Shown here: piece after piece, positions 49,941-62,399 of the stretch
Layout of the letters: every line of letters begins with the position of its first letter
Numbering within the stretch: position 1 is the stretch's first letter
NCBI GenBank assembly: GCA_024760905.1
Contig: CM045729.1
Coordinates: 80,825,050-80,889,049 of the forward strand
Direction of reading: 5' to 3'
DNA: 64,000 nucleotides
Origin: Plotosus lineatus
Lineage: Eukaryota; Chordata; Actinopteri; Siluriformes; Plotosidae
Position numbers and translations under genes: made by a program
Notes under the pieces: model-generated
Told to the model about the DNA's origin: nothing
What the model saw: the letters and a program-made list of their open reading frames with translations, nothing else
Databases searched by the model: none

Positions 49941-50239
49941 CCTGGAAATTTAATAACCATGTCAGGGATCAGAATTTTATTTTCATTTTTTTGAAGGATA
50001 CTAACCTTAGAACCAAGTGGATTGACAATGTAAGTCAGGCTAGAAATACAGTAAATAATGCACTAAATTTAACTGTACTTCAACCCACTGAGTCGATAGC
50101 AGCCATTTCACGGGAGAAGCAAAACAAAACAGTATCAACACACAGATTATTTATCCATGCAGACCAAGTTTATCAAAACCACCTATGTGAAAAATCCAGA
50201 GAAAAGACCCAATAAAAGCATCACATGCTGCCAATCAAT
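49941..50239. other. Stretch with an unidentified 94-codon frame
   Basis: The plus-strand frame 49931-50215 has no recognised domain. It contains KDTNLRTKWIDNV, which faintly recalls THAP-like domains but lacks their cysteines. Confidence 0.35.
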
Positions 50240-50340
50240 AAAGTATTCATTCATTTCTTTGAATCACTTAATCCTAATCAAGGTCATGGGGAGGATGGTG
50301 CCCATCTCAGTCGACTCTATGTACAGGCGATTTTTTTATT
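50240..50340 (-). mobile_element. SINE type-2 tail fragment, minus strand
   Basis: ATTCATTCATTTC, then CTTAATCCTAATCAAGGTC and GTGCCCATCTCAGTCGACTC, match the tail of the copies at 54.2 and 27.9 kb. The body and head are missing. Confidence 0.7.
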
Positions 50341-50366
50341 TATTTATTTTTTTTAATGATGTTACT

Positions 50367-50680
50367 GGGCAGTGGTGGTCTAGTGGTTAAGGTGCACGAT
50401 TGCCGATCCTAAGGTTGGGGGTTTGAGTCCCCACAGGGTTGTCACTGTCTCTCCAGTGCAGCTAACTGGGTTATCAAAGGCAGGCCATGTCTCTTACTGT
50501 TTATGGTGAGAGGCATGTAAAAGAATCATTGCTGATATTCGTAAAGAGTAGGCTGCAAAGCCATCAGCGTGTTTCTACGACCTGGAGAGGGATGGGCACC
50601 GCCAGGCCAAATCAGCCCAAGTCTCGCCATGAAGGTACCCCAACAACATCCCTGGATGTTAAGGGATAAGTGAAGAAGTG
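50367..50680 (+). mobile_element. Full-length tRNA-derived SINE with a third tail type
   Basis: The head has TGGTCTAGTGGTTAAGG (A box) and GGTTTGAGTCCCC (B box, near 50416). The common SINE body follows. The tail then departs from the other copies: GACCTGGAGAGGGATGGGCACC...GGGATAAGTGAAGAAGTG. Target-site duplication AATGATGTTACT is perfect at 50355-50366 and 50681-50692. Confidence 0.9.
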
Positions 50681-50771
50681 AATGATGTTACTATATGCAG
50701 AGCTCAAGCCACTCAAAGATTCACCAGTACTCATGCCCAAAGTGATGTTTTTTGCAAAGATAGATATATAC

Positions 50772-50773
<2 letters not shown>

Positions 50774-50835
<62 letters not shown>
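50774..50835. repeat. (GA)n microsatellite
   Basis: About 31 GA units with one AA interruption. Confidence 0.95.
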
Positions 50836-50837
<2 letters not shown>

Positions 50838-51103
50838 ATTTTCTTACAAAATCATCACATTTGAAACATTGACTTTCACTGTGGGTTGTTCTAGTGGAGC
50901 AATGCTGTAGTGGGACAATTGTAGTTTACATACAGCTGACCCCATGCTGTGTGAGAAAGTTTTTTTCCGGACATGTGCAGTGAGAAATTCCCATTCTCTA
51001 CTGGATTTTAATTCGGGGTATCCAAGTAAAGTGGGGCTGAATGGTTGTAATGCCACAGTATATGGAAAAGTGATTACTTTTGTAAGTCACTGTAAATAAA
51101 GCA

Positions 51104-51996
51104 GAATCGGTTCTGTTCATAATTTTTATGGACAGAATTTCTAGGCGCAGTCGAGGCGATGAGGGGTTCTGGTTTGGTGGCCATCGGATATCGTCTCTGC
51201 TTTTTGCGGATGATGTTGTCCTTTTGGCTTCATCAAGTCGGGCCCTCCAGCTCTCATTGGAGCGATTTGCAGCTGAGTGCGAAGCAGCCGGGATGAAGAT
51301 CAGTACCTCCAAGTCCGAGGCCATGGATCTCAGTCGGACAATGGTGGAATGCACCCTCCGGGTCGGGAATGAGGTCCTGCCCCAAGTGGAGGAGTTTAAG
51401 TATCTTGGGGTCTTGTTTACGAGTGAGGGAAGGATGGAGAGAAAGATCGACAGACGGATCGTGCAGCCTCTGCTGTTAAACGGTGCCTGTACCAGTCCGT
51501 CGTGGTGAAGAAGGAGCTGAGCCGCAAGGCGAAGCTCTCAATTTACCAGTCGATCTGCGTTCAACCCTCACCTATGGTCACGAGCTTTGGGTAATGACCG
51601 AAAGAACAAGATCACGGATAGAAGCGGCTGTAATGAGCTTCCTTCGCTGGGTGGCGGGGTTCTCCCTTAGAGAAAAGGTGAGAAGCTCCGCCATCCGGGG
51701 AGAGCTCGGAGTAGATCCGCTGCTCCTCCGCATTGAGAGGGGCCAGTTGAGGTGACTCGGGCATCTGGTCAGAATGCCCCCCGGACGCCTCCCTGGTGTG
51801 GTGTTTCGGGCATGTCCAACCAGGAAGAGACCCCGGGGTCGACCTAGAACACGCTTGAGGGACTATGTCTCTCGGCTTGTCTGGGACCGCCTCGGTGTCC
51901 CCCTGGGAGAGTTGGAGGAAGTGGCTCGGGAGAGGGACGTCTGGACCTCCTTGCTTAGGTTGCTGCCCCCGCGACCCGACCCTGGACTAAGCGGAA

Positions 51997-52028
<32 letters not shown>
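51104..52028 (+). mobile_element. LINE-B copy, strongly 5'-truncated
   Basis: It starts in the RT just before FIIFMDRISRRSRG and reads SSLLFADDVVLLASSSRALQ (FADD near 51208), KYLGVLFTSEGRMERK, and, after frameshifts near 51465 and 51560, the YGHELWVMTERTRSRI block and the C-terminal domain ending SGR in an ATG repeat. A TGA lies near 51752. Target-site duplication TGTAAATAAAGCA at 51091-51103 and 52029-52041. Confidence 0.9.
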
Positions 52029-52030
<2 letters not shown>

Positions 52031-52192
52031 TAAATAAAGCACTGGAAAGTAGTTAATTAGTAATGAATAACTCCAAGACAGAGGCTGGTCTCAAGTACAA
52101 CACTGCTATTCCACAGAAAATTATTACAGTTATTTTAAAGTCATAAATATCCCTTCCTTTATAGAACCCTCAGTGATAGTGTTCCTGGCGAT

Positions 52193-52195
<3 letters not shown>

Positions 52196-52254
<59 letters not shown>
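52196..52254. repeat. (AC)n microsatellite
   Basis: About 29 AC units ending against the terminal repeat of the next element. Confidence 0.95.
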
Positions 52255-52259
<5 letters not shown>

Positions 52260-52651
52260 GGACCCTCGGAATCTGAACACTCTAGAGACCAAACAGATGG
52301 GAATCCGAACAAAAAAGTTGTAAATTTTATCGGAAACCATATGAAAACTGGAAGTCGAACTCGAGAAATGTGCGAGAAAAAAACGAGACTGAGAGGGAGG
52401 AAAAGTGCGCGACTTTCGGAAGTCCAGAAGTTGTTGATACTACATATGTTCTGGGGAAGTCCGGAAGTTGTTGATACTATGTATTACCCTAAAAGCTGTC
52501 CTGGGGAAGTCCAGAAGTTGTTTATACAGTACTAAAGCTAGCGCTAAAGCACTAAAGCCATATACCACCTCCAGCGACAAATACAATTTACATTACCGAA
52601 ACAGAAAACCCACAAATCGGCTTATAGGCATAACCGCCGAAACAAAGCTGA

Positions 52652-52687
<36 letters not shown>

Positions 52688-52830
52688 GCTAAGCTAAAGT
52701 GCTAAAGCACTAGCAGCGCTGTGAACACCTTTAACAATGGGGTCATGAGCCATTTCTGTAAGGTTTTGAAAAGAAGGCAGAAACAAGCCACATTAAAAAT
52801 GTTCTTTTCTTGAAGAGTACTGAGGAACAA
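52255..52830. mobile_element. Tigger-like element, partial inverted copy of 10385-11809
   Basis: It starts CAGAGTGGACCCTCGGAATC. It contains three near-repeats of GGGGAAGTCCAGAAGTTGTT-type sequence (52400-52530), a TATG run (52650-52685) and the block CACTAGCAGCGCTGTGAACACC, which match the other copy in inverted orientation. The far end is lost. Confidence 0.7.
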
Positions 52831-54160
52831 TCACTGAGGAACAAAAATATACTAAAACATTCATTATTCCACGTACAGTATTAAGTGCCAAAACGTTTCC
52901 CTTATTTAGTGTCATTATTAAGAATTTCACTTATACTAGCACAGTAGTGCAGTACTTCAGAAAAATACTGATACATGAGAGTTCTGATAAGTGAGAGTAT
53001 TGAAATGTGACAGTTTTATTATGTGCAAGCAATGTAAAACATACCTGATATGTTAAGCAGGTGATCTATAAGAGTCGTATCTTTTGTAAATCTCCCAGAG
53101 ATATCTGAATGTTTCTTGCAACCTGAGTCACTATTTATCTTCTTTTTGACTTGATGACAAAATGCTCCTCCTCCTGCTCCTCCTTTTCACTTTACAAAAC
53201 AGATTAGATGTAAATCTAAGATGAACAGGGAATGAGGGGGGGGGGGGAGCAGTGGAGATGTTTATTGAGGTGTCTTCGATAATTTTGTAAAGGAGGATTA
53301 ATTATTAGATTCATGCAGCACACATATAAGCTCATCAAACTGAGCAGTTACCATGGATACGGCCACATCAGAACTCATCACTCATGTTGATGTGGTCCAA
53401 AATATAGTTGTCAAGATTCCTGTGATGGAGACCAGGAAGACATACCCCAGTCTCTGTGTTGAAAGTGGTGCTGTAGGGTAGCGTAGTGCTGTAGGTATCC
53501 CAATACTCATGTAGAATTTTGTTTCATGACATATCCCCATATTCTATACTGAGAATTAACAAGGTCTAGCTGCTATTTCATTCAAATGGCAGAGAGACAT
53601 TGTTTATTCTCACTCGACGATATGAGATAATACATAAAAACCGTTAGTGACATATATGTTTTATGGATCTCTTATGCCTCAGGTCTAAACTGTAAATGTG
53701 AAATGTTGCAGTTAGCCGAAAAATACATCTTTATTCATACAGTCTTGTCTAAATGAAGAAAAAAATTGGAGCTACTTTCAAAGACAAGTACTTCACTGAA
53801 TCAAACGCAGAACAAAGAAACACTCACGAATTAACGCTGGTGATAAAGATGGCTAAAATTCGGTATGCTATTCTGTAGGTGCAAAGCTGTGAGGAGCTGT
53901 GGGAAGTTAGCTGTGAGGATTTATCCATGAGGAGTTCCTTCCACAGTGACCTTCAACAAAAAAAAAAAAAAAATGCCCATTAGGCTAACTAGCACTTGTA
54001 TAAATGGAGCTCACTGTAAGTGTGAAATATTCTTCGTGTGTAATTGTCCTATGATGCTCAGGATCGCTGTTCAAGGTGTACCTTACCTTACCGCCATCGA
54101 AAGTTGATTGGCTCCAGCCTTCCCACTAGCTTGATAATTGGGCCATTTCAAGTGATCACC
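52831..54160. other. Stretch with no recognised gene
   Basis: AT-rich with an A-tract near 53957-53973 and a G-tract near 53237-53247. ATGCTCCTCCTCCTGCTCCTCC near 53161 (written here only as a Leu-rich start) encodes a short signal-like run on the plus strand, but it lacks a GT donor at the expected place and is not called. Confidence 0.5.
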
Positions 54161-54173
54161 AATTTCCAACATT

Positions 54174-54417
54174 TCATTTTCTGTAACCGCTTCATCCTAA
54201 TTAGGGTCGCGGGGAGGCTGGTGCCCATCCCAGCCAACTCAGGGCGAGGGCAGAGTACACCCTGGACAGCTCGCCAGGCCATCGCAGGGCGGAAACACGC
54301 TGACGGCTTTGCAGCCTACTCTTGTCGAAAGTCAGCAATGGTTCTTTTACATGCCTCACACCATAGACAGTGAGAGACATGGCCGGCCTTTGATAACCCA
54401 GTTAGCTGCACTGGGGG
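54174..54417 (-). mobile_element. tRNA-SINE family copy, type-2 tail, minus strand
   Basis: Target-site duplication AATTTCCAACATT at 54161-54173 and 54418-54430, perfect over 13 bases. The tail (CATTTTCTGTAACCGCTTC, AATTAGGGTCGCGGGGAGG) is followed by the best-preserved inverted SINE body in the window. The tRNA-like head is missing. Confidence 0.9.
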
Positions 54418-54431
54418 AATTTCCAACATTC

Positions 54432-54435
<4 letters not shown>

Positions 54436-54465
<30 letters not shown>

Positions 54466-54496
54466 CACATACGCACACACACACAATATATATATT

Positions 54497-54587
<91 letters not shown>
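54436..54587. repeat. (TA)n and (AC)n microsatellites
   Basis: A TA run at about 54436-54462 and about 45 AC units at 54498-54587. Confidence 0.95.
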
Positions 54588-54588
<1 letters not shown>

Positions 54589-56060
54589 GAGCCCCAGAGA
54601 AAAATAGGAAAAATAATGGGCCATCCCACATTTTTTGATGGGTCATTCTAGTTCTCAAAGTCATTTTACTTTTACCAAGAATCATCGGCGCATCCTCTCA
54701 GACTTAAACGTCTATGCGCTGAAGATATTGAGAGGATTCACCTATGTTCTGGTTAAATGTGAATGAGCAACTGTGGTATTTTTGCATTTCTGTAATAATG
54801 CTATACATTCAAATAGAACAGAGAAAATATCCTGAGGGTTGCATTTATGTTGTAAGCAACCAAATGCAACTTTAAGGTTCACTACATTTAATGTTACTTT
54901 ATCTCCTCTGTGCTACATTTCATGCGGCTAGACAGATAGTGGCTAGATATAGATGGGGTGGACACATTGTGCATGTTTTACTATATCCATGCATCCCGTG
55001 GCCACGGATACCTCCCCGGCAGAGTTGTAGCATTAACTCTGTGACTTCTTAGGCAACTGGCAGTTCTGCACGTCAGCTCAGCCACAGCTAGGGTGGTAAG
55101 AAGTACTGTTTGTCAATTCAGAAACTGCTGGAAAAATGCATCCGGTCTTCCCTATAACCATATAAACAATGATGTCTCGACGAATGCTAGTTAGTTCTCT
55201 ACTAAGGGAATTTTGCATCGTCCAGTGTTGAGATCCTTTGGCAAAGCCTCAAAATGTTAAGAAAAATATATTTTCATGAGCTTCAGATAATGCTGCAGCA
55301 TTTGTGGTAATTGATACAGAGCAATTTATGTCAGAGGGGGAAATAATGCAAAGCCCATATAGAAAAGTTAACCCCCTGAAGAATAAAACAGGAATTTCTG
55401 AACCTAGCAGTACTGAATATCTGTATCACCAACACAATACAATTGATTTTGCCATTTCCAACAAATCTGGGCATATAAATGCAGTAAGTGTAAATGGCCA
55501 GCTAATGACAGCTCAGGTCCCACTCAGGGGTGACCTGCACTTTATAGTCAGAAATGTTTATGCTTCCATATTTTGTTTTATATAATGTTATATATGTTGT
55601 GGAATTTGTCTAAATTTATTAGAATTGGCACTATCAGCTAGGATACTAACCTCATAGGTGCTAATTAGCTAGTAACACAGGAATATGATTTTCTACTTGG
55701 AAAATGTTTAAACACATACTACAACAATATTATTAACAATATAATTATTATTACATAATATTAACAATTATATATTATAGCTTTCATATGACGTGCAGAA
55801 TTATTTGGCTAGAAAGGTAAAGTATGATTTGAGAATTATTCTGATCCAGAGGGATTTATCTGCCAAGGCTGAAGGCTGAATGATTCTCCAAATCATATCT
55901 TCATTCATCTTCACAATACTCTCATAATAATGTAACATATCAGATGACAATGATGGATAAGTTGGCATGGAAGGAATACCAAGAATTAGCTGATTGCTTT
56001 TTCACTGAAGAGAAATGGAAATAAATGAAAAACCAATAGATTCAGTTAACATATATGGCA
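54588..56060. other. Stretch with no recognised gene
   Basis: A 93-codon plus-strand frame (55304-55585) has no recognised domain. The rest is AT-rich. Confidence 0.5.
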
Positions 56061-56064
56061 TTTT

Positions 56065-56490
56065 CAGATGGTGGCAGACTGGTTATCATATCTGCTTCAC
56101 AGTAAGCTGGCCTGGGTTCTATTTCCAGGGTTTGGGTGTTTCTGTGAGAAGTGTGCATGTTCTCCACGTGCTTGTGTGGGTTTCTTCTTTAATTTTGTAA
56201 CTTTAACATTCATAACATTTATTTATTTGCTTGCCGAATTTTATGCTGGGCAGCATTGTGGCATAGTTGTAGGCATGCAAAGCTCACAACAAGAAGTAAG
56301 TCCCAGCTTGAGGCATTTTTGTGCGGCGTTTGCATGTTCTCCCTGCACAGGTGTGGGTCTCATCCAGGTATTACAGTTTTCTTCCACTGCCTAAAAACAT
56401 GCAGATTAGGCTAATTAGCTGTTTCAATTGCCCTTAGGCGTGAGTTCGGGTTCAAATGGTTGTGTGTGGGTTTGCCCTGCAATGGCCTGG
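56065..56490 (+). mobile_element. Two tRNA-derived SINE copies (V-SINE/DANA-like wording)
   Basis: The first (56065-56200) has a GGTGGCAGACTGGTTATC head, GGGTTCTATTTCC (B-box-like) and GTGCATGTTCTCCACGTGC. The second (about 56245-56490) has GGCAGCATTGTGGCATAG, TTTGCATGTTCTCCCTGC, AACATGCAGATTAGGCTAATTAG and TTTGCCCTGCAATGGCCTGG. These phrases are standard in a fish SINE superfamily. Both copies are diverged. Confidence 0.65.
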
Positions 56491-56649
56491 TAAGCTTCTT
56501 CTTCTTCTTCTTCTTCTTGCATCCCTTGTAGGATTAAGCAGTTCAGCAAAAGAATGAATAAATGAATCCTACTGGGCTCCCAAAAGAGGCTGGATCAAAA
56601 AGGGGGACAAGAATGAGAGGTACACCCTGGACAGCTTACCAGTCCACTG

Positions 56650-56838
56650 TAGGGCCATATTAATAGCACCAATGTCAACCAGCTGTTGTTAAAATAGCAG
56701 CTCTTTGTAGTGTTTACAGGAAACATTTATCAGTTAGTGTTAATACCTGGAGTGTGATGTGAAGTTGTATATTAAAAGAGAGCTGAAATGTGGAGGTAAA
56801 TAACCAGTGTAAGGTTTTGTTTTGTCCTTGTGACCTTC

Positions 56839-56870
<32 letters not shown>

Positions 56871-57400
56871 CCACATTTGATATGCTGCTCATGTGCTTCT
56901 TCTTCTTCTTAAAAAAAAGAAAAAAGAAAGAAAAAGCTTTTGCAAACTGCTCTGTGCCCTTTATCCTACTTTACATGAACTCTGATGAAAACAAATCACA
57001 GTGACCGACACATGACCCTGTCTGAGGACAAAGGTTTGACATTTAGTGTGGAGTGCTTTCAGCATAAGTTTCTTCTTTACAATACATTATAGAAGGATTT
57101 TTAATGTCAAAGTAACAACATTTTTATCAGAAAACTGTACAGTTTATTGTAACAGCATTTTTAAATCAGAGTTCATACAGCTTTTTTAAAGAAGGAAAAT
57201 AAGTCACATCTGTAAATCAAACCACACATTGCTTATACAAATGTTATGAGTATTGCAGGACCAAAATTATATATTTGTAATTTGTATAATATTATTGTGA
57301 TACTTTGTTGACATACAATTGCTGTACATACATTACATGACATACATATGGACTGTTGTAAAAATGTTGTGGGTGCACAAGAAATAATTGTAAGTTTTGT
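56650..57400 (+). repeat. Triplicated unit, copy 1
   Basis: Direct, diverged match to copies at 58850-59800 and 62400-63370. Landmarks are CAGCTCTTTGTAG near 56694, TTGCAAACTGCTCTGTGCCC near 56940, AAAACAAATCACAGTGACCG near 56987 and GACAAAGGTTTGACATTTAG near 57028. No gene is recognised. A T-tract lies at 56842-56870. Confidence 0.75.
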
Positions 57401-57544
57401 GGATTGATGCTTGACAGATGGGCCTTGCTAGAATGGATTACCGGATTTTCTTGTGCATAATGTTTCATGATGCATTATGGGATATGTTGAGTTCACTACA
57501 TATTCTCCATGATACATTTCGACACCACTACAAAATAGAAAATT

Positions 57545-57835
57545 GTACGGCTGGTCGCATAGTGGTTAGGGTGCTGCACTCATGATCAGGAGGTTGTGTG
57601 TTTGAATCCCAGTTAGACCCTCCACTGTGCTAAGACCCCTGGGCAAGGTCTTAACCATAAGTATGCCTCTGCTCACCCAGTAGTAAAAATGGGTACCAGG
57701 AAAAAAATAAACTGGGCAGGTAACCTGCAATGGACTAGCATCTCATCCAGGAGGAATTAAACCCCTGGTAGCTTCAGGCTATAGAAACCAAGGATAAGCA
57801 CCAGCCTGATGAGCCACCATGGCTCGGGTGGAAAA
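57545..57835 (+). mobile_element. tRNA-derived SINE of another family
   Basis: The head has CATAGTGGTTAGGGTGC (A box) and GTGTTTGAATCCC (B box, near 57598). Then come CCCTGGGCAAGGTCTTAACC and CAATGGACTAGCATCTCATC, phrases seen in fish SINE bodies and LINE-derived tails. Confidence 0.7.
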
Positions 57836-58089
57836 AGCATAACAGACTACCTACAAAATAGCTGACAATATAATGCACTATATATGAGTGATGAGAGATT
57901 TCAGACCCATGGATTGTGCGTGTTGAGAGGAAAAAAGCTAAAGCTTGTGCCAATTTCTATTGATTTTTTTTTTTTTTTTTCAACTTCTCACAGTCATGAA
58001 AATATGTTTACTCACCTGAATGGAAAAAGGTATGGTTGTTATTGTGCATACTCTAGAAAAATACTTGTTGAGAAAACAAATTCATTTGA

Positions 58090-58420
58090 TCCTTCTTCTT
58101 TGTCTTCTTTTCCTTTCGGCTGTTCCCTTCAGGGGTCGCCACAGCGAATCATCTGCCTCCATCTCACCCTATCCTCTGCATCTTCTTCTTTTACACCAAC
58201 TACCTTCATGTCCTCCTTCACCACGTCCATAAATCTTTTCTTTGATCTTCCTCTAGGCCTTCTGCCTCAGCATCCTACTAGCAATATACTCAATATCCCT
58301 CCTTTGTACATGTCCAAACCATCTCAATCTAGCCTCTCTGACTTTGTCTCCAAAACCTCTTACATGTGCCATTCCTCTGATATACTCATTGCTGATCCTA
58401 TTCATTCTCGTTACTCCCCA
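58090..58420 (-). mobile_element. LINE-A 3' end fragment
   Basis: TCTTTTCCTTTCGGCTGTTCCC through to ATCCTATTCATTCTCGTTACTCC matches the last 330 bases of the copy at 33.06 kb. It is a severely 5'-truncated insertion. No target-site duplication was found. Confidence 0.85.
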
Positions 58421-58849
58421 ATGTTCAGAAATAACACTTTATTGATTTTGGATGAAGCTAGCAATCAAACTTGACTTGTATCGTTAAAGTTTATTAAGAC
58501 ATTCTGGAAGTACTGTGCTGCCACTCGACATTTTGAGTTATCTTGCAAACCAAAAAAATAAAAATAAATAAATAAATAAAATCAGTAAATCCAAGAAACA
58601 CCATTCCTTTTAACACAGGCAGACTTGGTGACATAAGTCTTCTTTGTTTTTTATTTGTCTTTACACAGATTTGGTCATGCACCAGCAAAGTTTTTGGAAG
58701 CTAATGGCTTTGTCTGCCAAAATATACTTACTGCCTGAATTAGTACTTTTTAGTTTTTCGACTGTATTCATTTACTTTATGCCTCATAGAACTTATGATG
58801 TTAAGAATAAAGTTTGTTTAGATTTTTGTGAGGGAGTCCTGAGCGAGTT

Positions 58850-59636
58850 TGGAACATAGCATTTCCCAGTCTGTGTGTTGGAATTCATGTTGTTGTGATG
58901 AGTCCACTTCCACCAGAGATGCTTCTAAGTACAGTTTTATCTGAGTGCTCCACATGTTTAAAAATGTGGTTTATTTGGTGAGCAAAAGAAGGGGGAAAAA
59001 CAATCAGATTCGATAAAAGGAAGGAGAATGACAGGTGTATCAAAAGCGATCCTAAATGTAAAGATAACCTTTGAGGGTATGATTTGGGCTCTGTGACCTT
59101 AAAAGTTCTTTTACCATGTGATAAAAAGCCAAGCTGGTCGTGTGTTGTCCTTCGTGTATAAAAACTTATGCAAACTGCTTTGTACCTTTTGTCCAACTTC
59201 ACATGAACTCTGATTAAAACAAATCACAGTGACCGACATACGACCTGGTCAGAGGACAAAGGTTTGACATTTGGTGTAATTGTTTTCAGAGGCTTCTTTA
59301 TTACAATGCATGAAAAGTGGGATTTTTTTCCCCCTGTACATTGCTAATTATTGAAGCGCAACAAAATTCACAATGTACAACATTTCAACAAATTGATTGT
59401 ATTAGAATTTTTAAATCCATGGACTTTCAATGTAATTAAAACCCCTTTTTATTGCATAAATTTAGGTGCATTACAAAAGAAAGGAATGATGGACATTTGA
59501 GTGAAGTGAATTCAATAACTATGTGTTGATGCTCAGATGTAAACTCTGTGATACATATTAATCATGGGAAAATAGATTAGGCCAATAATTTTATTTGTAT
59601 AGTGTTCATACAAACATTATGACTGTTGCAAGGAAA

Positions 59637-59690
<54 letters not shown>

Positions 59691-59800
59691 AACATATTAT
59701 CTTTTGGTAATAATATGATTACAATATCTGTATGAGTCCAGTAGCTGTACATGTGTAACATAACATCCGTGTGGACATAAAATTGTTGTGAAGCCCTTTG
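58850..59800 (+). repeat. Triplicated unit, copy 2
   Basis: Landmarks are GTGTTGTCCTTCGTGTATAAAAACTT (split near 59140-59165), ATGCAAACTGCTTTGTACC, AAAACAAATCACAGTGACCG near 59218, GGACAAAGGTTTGACATTTG near 59254, and a downstream block GATGGACATTTGAGTGAAGTG near 59488 shared with copy 3. An (AAC)n run (59637-59690) has expanded inside. Confidence 0.75.
59637..59690. repeat. (AAC)n microsatellite
   Basis: About 17 AAC units within copy 2 of the triplicated unit. Confidence 0.95.
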
Positions 59801-59804
59801 GGTC

Positions 59805-59905
59805 CATTCATTCATTCATTCATTCATCCATTCATTCATTCATTTTCTGAACCACTTAATACTAATTAGGGTCATGGGAAGGCGAGTATCCATCTCAACC
59901 TGTGT
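59805..59905 (-). mobile_element. SINE type-2 tail fragment with (ATTC)n
   Basis: ATTC repeats are followed by TTTTCTGAACCACTTAATAC and AATTAGGGTCATGGGAAGG. The body is absent. Confidence 0.7.
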
Positions 59906-60129
59906 GCTCAATATAGGGTAAATATAGGACTATGATAAAATTTTATAGTTCTGAGCTCATCAGATGACGTAAAACACATCTTAAATTTATGCTCAATAAC
60001 ATCATAGGATGTTTTAGTGCATAACACAACAGATCAAGGAAATTGAGTTTGTGACTCTTAGCTCACTGAACTCCCTCACAAAATTCTAAACAAACTTTAT
60101 TCTGTATGCTATAGATTCTATGAGGGAAA

Positions 60130-60545
60130 TGCTCTTACTACAGATCACAATGTCATCTGCCAACATCATATTCCATGGAGATTCTTGTCTAACCTCGTCT
60201 GTCAAGCCTGTCCATCACCATAGCAAACAAGAAGGGGCTCAGAGCTGACCCTTGATGCAGTCCCTCCTCCACCTTTAACTCTTCGGTCACACCGACAGCA
60301 CACCTCACCACTGTCTTACATCTCTCATACATGCCCTGCACCACTCTAACATACTTCTGTGCCATTCCAGACTCCCTCATGCAATACCACAGTTCCTCTC
60401 TCGGCACCCTGTCATATGCTTTCTCCAGATCCACAAAGGCACAATGCAGCTCCCTCTGTCCTTCTCTGTACTTCTCTATTAACATCCTCAAAGCAAACAC
60501 TGCATCTGTGGTTCTCTTTCTTGGCATGAAACCAAACTGGTGTTT
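60130..60545 (-). mobile_element. LINE-A reverse transcriptase fragment
   Basis: The minus strand reads QFGFMPRKRTTDAVFALRM near 60480-60530, DLEKAYDRVPREELWYCM, then GLHQGSALSPF near 60240, and the FADD region as LADD near 60158. Both ends are truncated. Confidence 0.85.
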
Positions 60546-60569
60546 ACGAATACAATATATAAACATATA

Positions 60570-61030
60570 CAGTGATCCTTCACTTTCCGCGGTTAATTGG
60601 GACCGAGATCCCCCACGATTGCCAATCTCCGCAAAGTAGGATTGCCCCCCCGCCCAGACTGACATATATGTGCATGTATGTATGTATGTATATGATATCA
60701 ATAAAAACATATTCAACGTTACAAGTGCTAATAATAACAATTAAATATTAAAAAATAATATATAAAATGTAAATAAAATATAAATACACACACAGATGTG
60801 CACCTCACAGAAAAATGGAAGTAGTTTTAAAGTGGGGTTTTGGGTTGTTCTTTTGTTTTTGTTTGTTTTGTTTTTTTGCATAATTGGCCGTGTTTTTGTG
60901 GCATTTTCCTTAACCTTTATCCTTATTCTTCCTTACTTTTCTGTTATTTTAATTTGATGAGAATTAAAAAAAAAAAATGTGATGCACTAAAGCCACACAA
61001 ATTGAAGCACGAAGTAGTGAGGGATACATG
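60570..61030. mobile_element. MITE, second copy of the 8080-8545 family
   Basis: It starts CAGTGATCCTTCACTTTCCGC after TA and shows GACCGAGATCCCCCACGAT and ACTGACATATATGTGCATG. It ends near GAAGCACGAAGTAGTGAGGG. It abuts the LINE-A fragment on its left. Confidence 0.65.
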
Positions 61031-61138
61031 TATATACTGTATGTACATGTATGGTAGACGGGTTTGGCCATATTCCTTTGTGATATCACTCAAGCCCATT
61101 TCTTCTCTTTGTCTTTTACAAATTGCCCCTAGGTGTGA

Positions 61139-61190
<52 letters not shown>
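61139..61190. repeat. (GT)n microsatellite
   Basis: About 26 GT units. Confidence 0.95.
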
Positions 61191-61191
<1 letters not shown>

Positions 61192-61254
61192 GACCATATC
61201 TTCTTAGCAGAGTTATAATCTTACAAATGTTTGTGGAAGGTTAAAAGCCTGACT

Positions 61255-61734
61255 CAAGAAATAAAGCAGAAAACAACAGCAACTGTCCTTTACACGAAAA
61301 ACATTATGGTGGATTTAGCTCTATAATAGGCAATGGGAGGTAGACGTGTCATTCCTCCTAGGCAATGATGTCCAAGATGTTGTCCAAGATGGCATCAGAT
61401 CAAGATTGCGGCCCTGTCAGGTGGACCTGTTCAACATGGCGCTTGAGTGAAGGTGACATGAACGACAGCTCAGTTATTAGCCAATGGGAGGCCAGTGGAG
61501 CAGCTTGTGCATTGTTTGAATGTTTGAATGGCGTGTTTTAATGTCGCCTTCACTCAAGTGCCATCTTGGACAGGTCCACCTGACGCCATCTTGGACAGGG
61601 TGTGTTTGAAGTTTTAAGATCGAGCTTTCATAACATGAACACATTTTGTATCCTGAGACAAAAGTTTTAGGAAAATGATTTTCATAACCTGAATTTTTTG
61701 TTTGGTTAGACTTTTGTAAGGTGAGGTACCACTG
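61255..61734 (-). mobile_element. Tigger-like MITE, inverted relative to 6699-7260
   Basis: It ends, on the plus strand, in GTAAGGTGAGGTACCACTG at 61734, the inverse of CAGTGGTACCTCACCTTAC. The interior shares ATGTCGCCTTCACTCAAG and CAGGTCCACCTGACGCCATC-type blocks with the other copy. The motif CAAGATGG or its complement recurs at least four times. Confidence 0.65.
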
Positions 61735-61737
61735 TTT

Positions 61738-61905
<168 letters not shown>

Positions 61906-62066
61906 TTCTGAGTAGATCCTTCCGTAGGAGAGTGCTCAATACTTTTGGTAGAGCAAATAACAAAAATAAAAGGACAGGACAAAGACTTTCTATTGAAACT
62001 CCATTTATCACTACAGATCTGTTTAGAGGGTGGTGAAACCATCCTCTCTCTTCAGGTGATTATAGA

Positions 62067-62180
<114 letters not shown>

Positions 62181-62399
62181 CCTTTTGGATCTGGTTCCAC
62201 TCAACGCATCTACTAAGGAGTTTTTTCCTTGCCACCGGTGACACCCATTAGCGATGTGTCGGGGTAATAGGAAATGTTTAAATTCTTTAATACTTTGTAA
62301 GCCCCTTCTTTTACTGTCTCACTTCAACTGTTTCACTGTGTTTAACAACAAACACTGCATCATTTCAATTTTATGAATTTGATATAGTTAAAAAAAAGA

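Noticed and set aside
53161..53220. Signal-peptide exon of a second lectin gene (Leu-rich ATG start)
   Set aside because: No GT donor follows in the right phase and no lectin exon lies downstream on the plus strand in this window.
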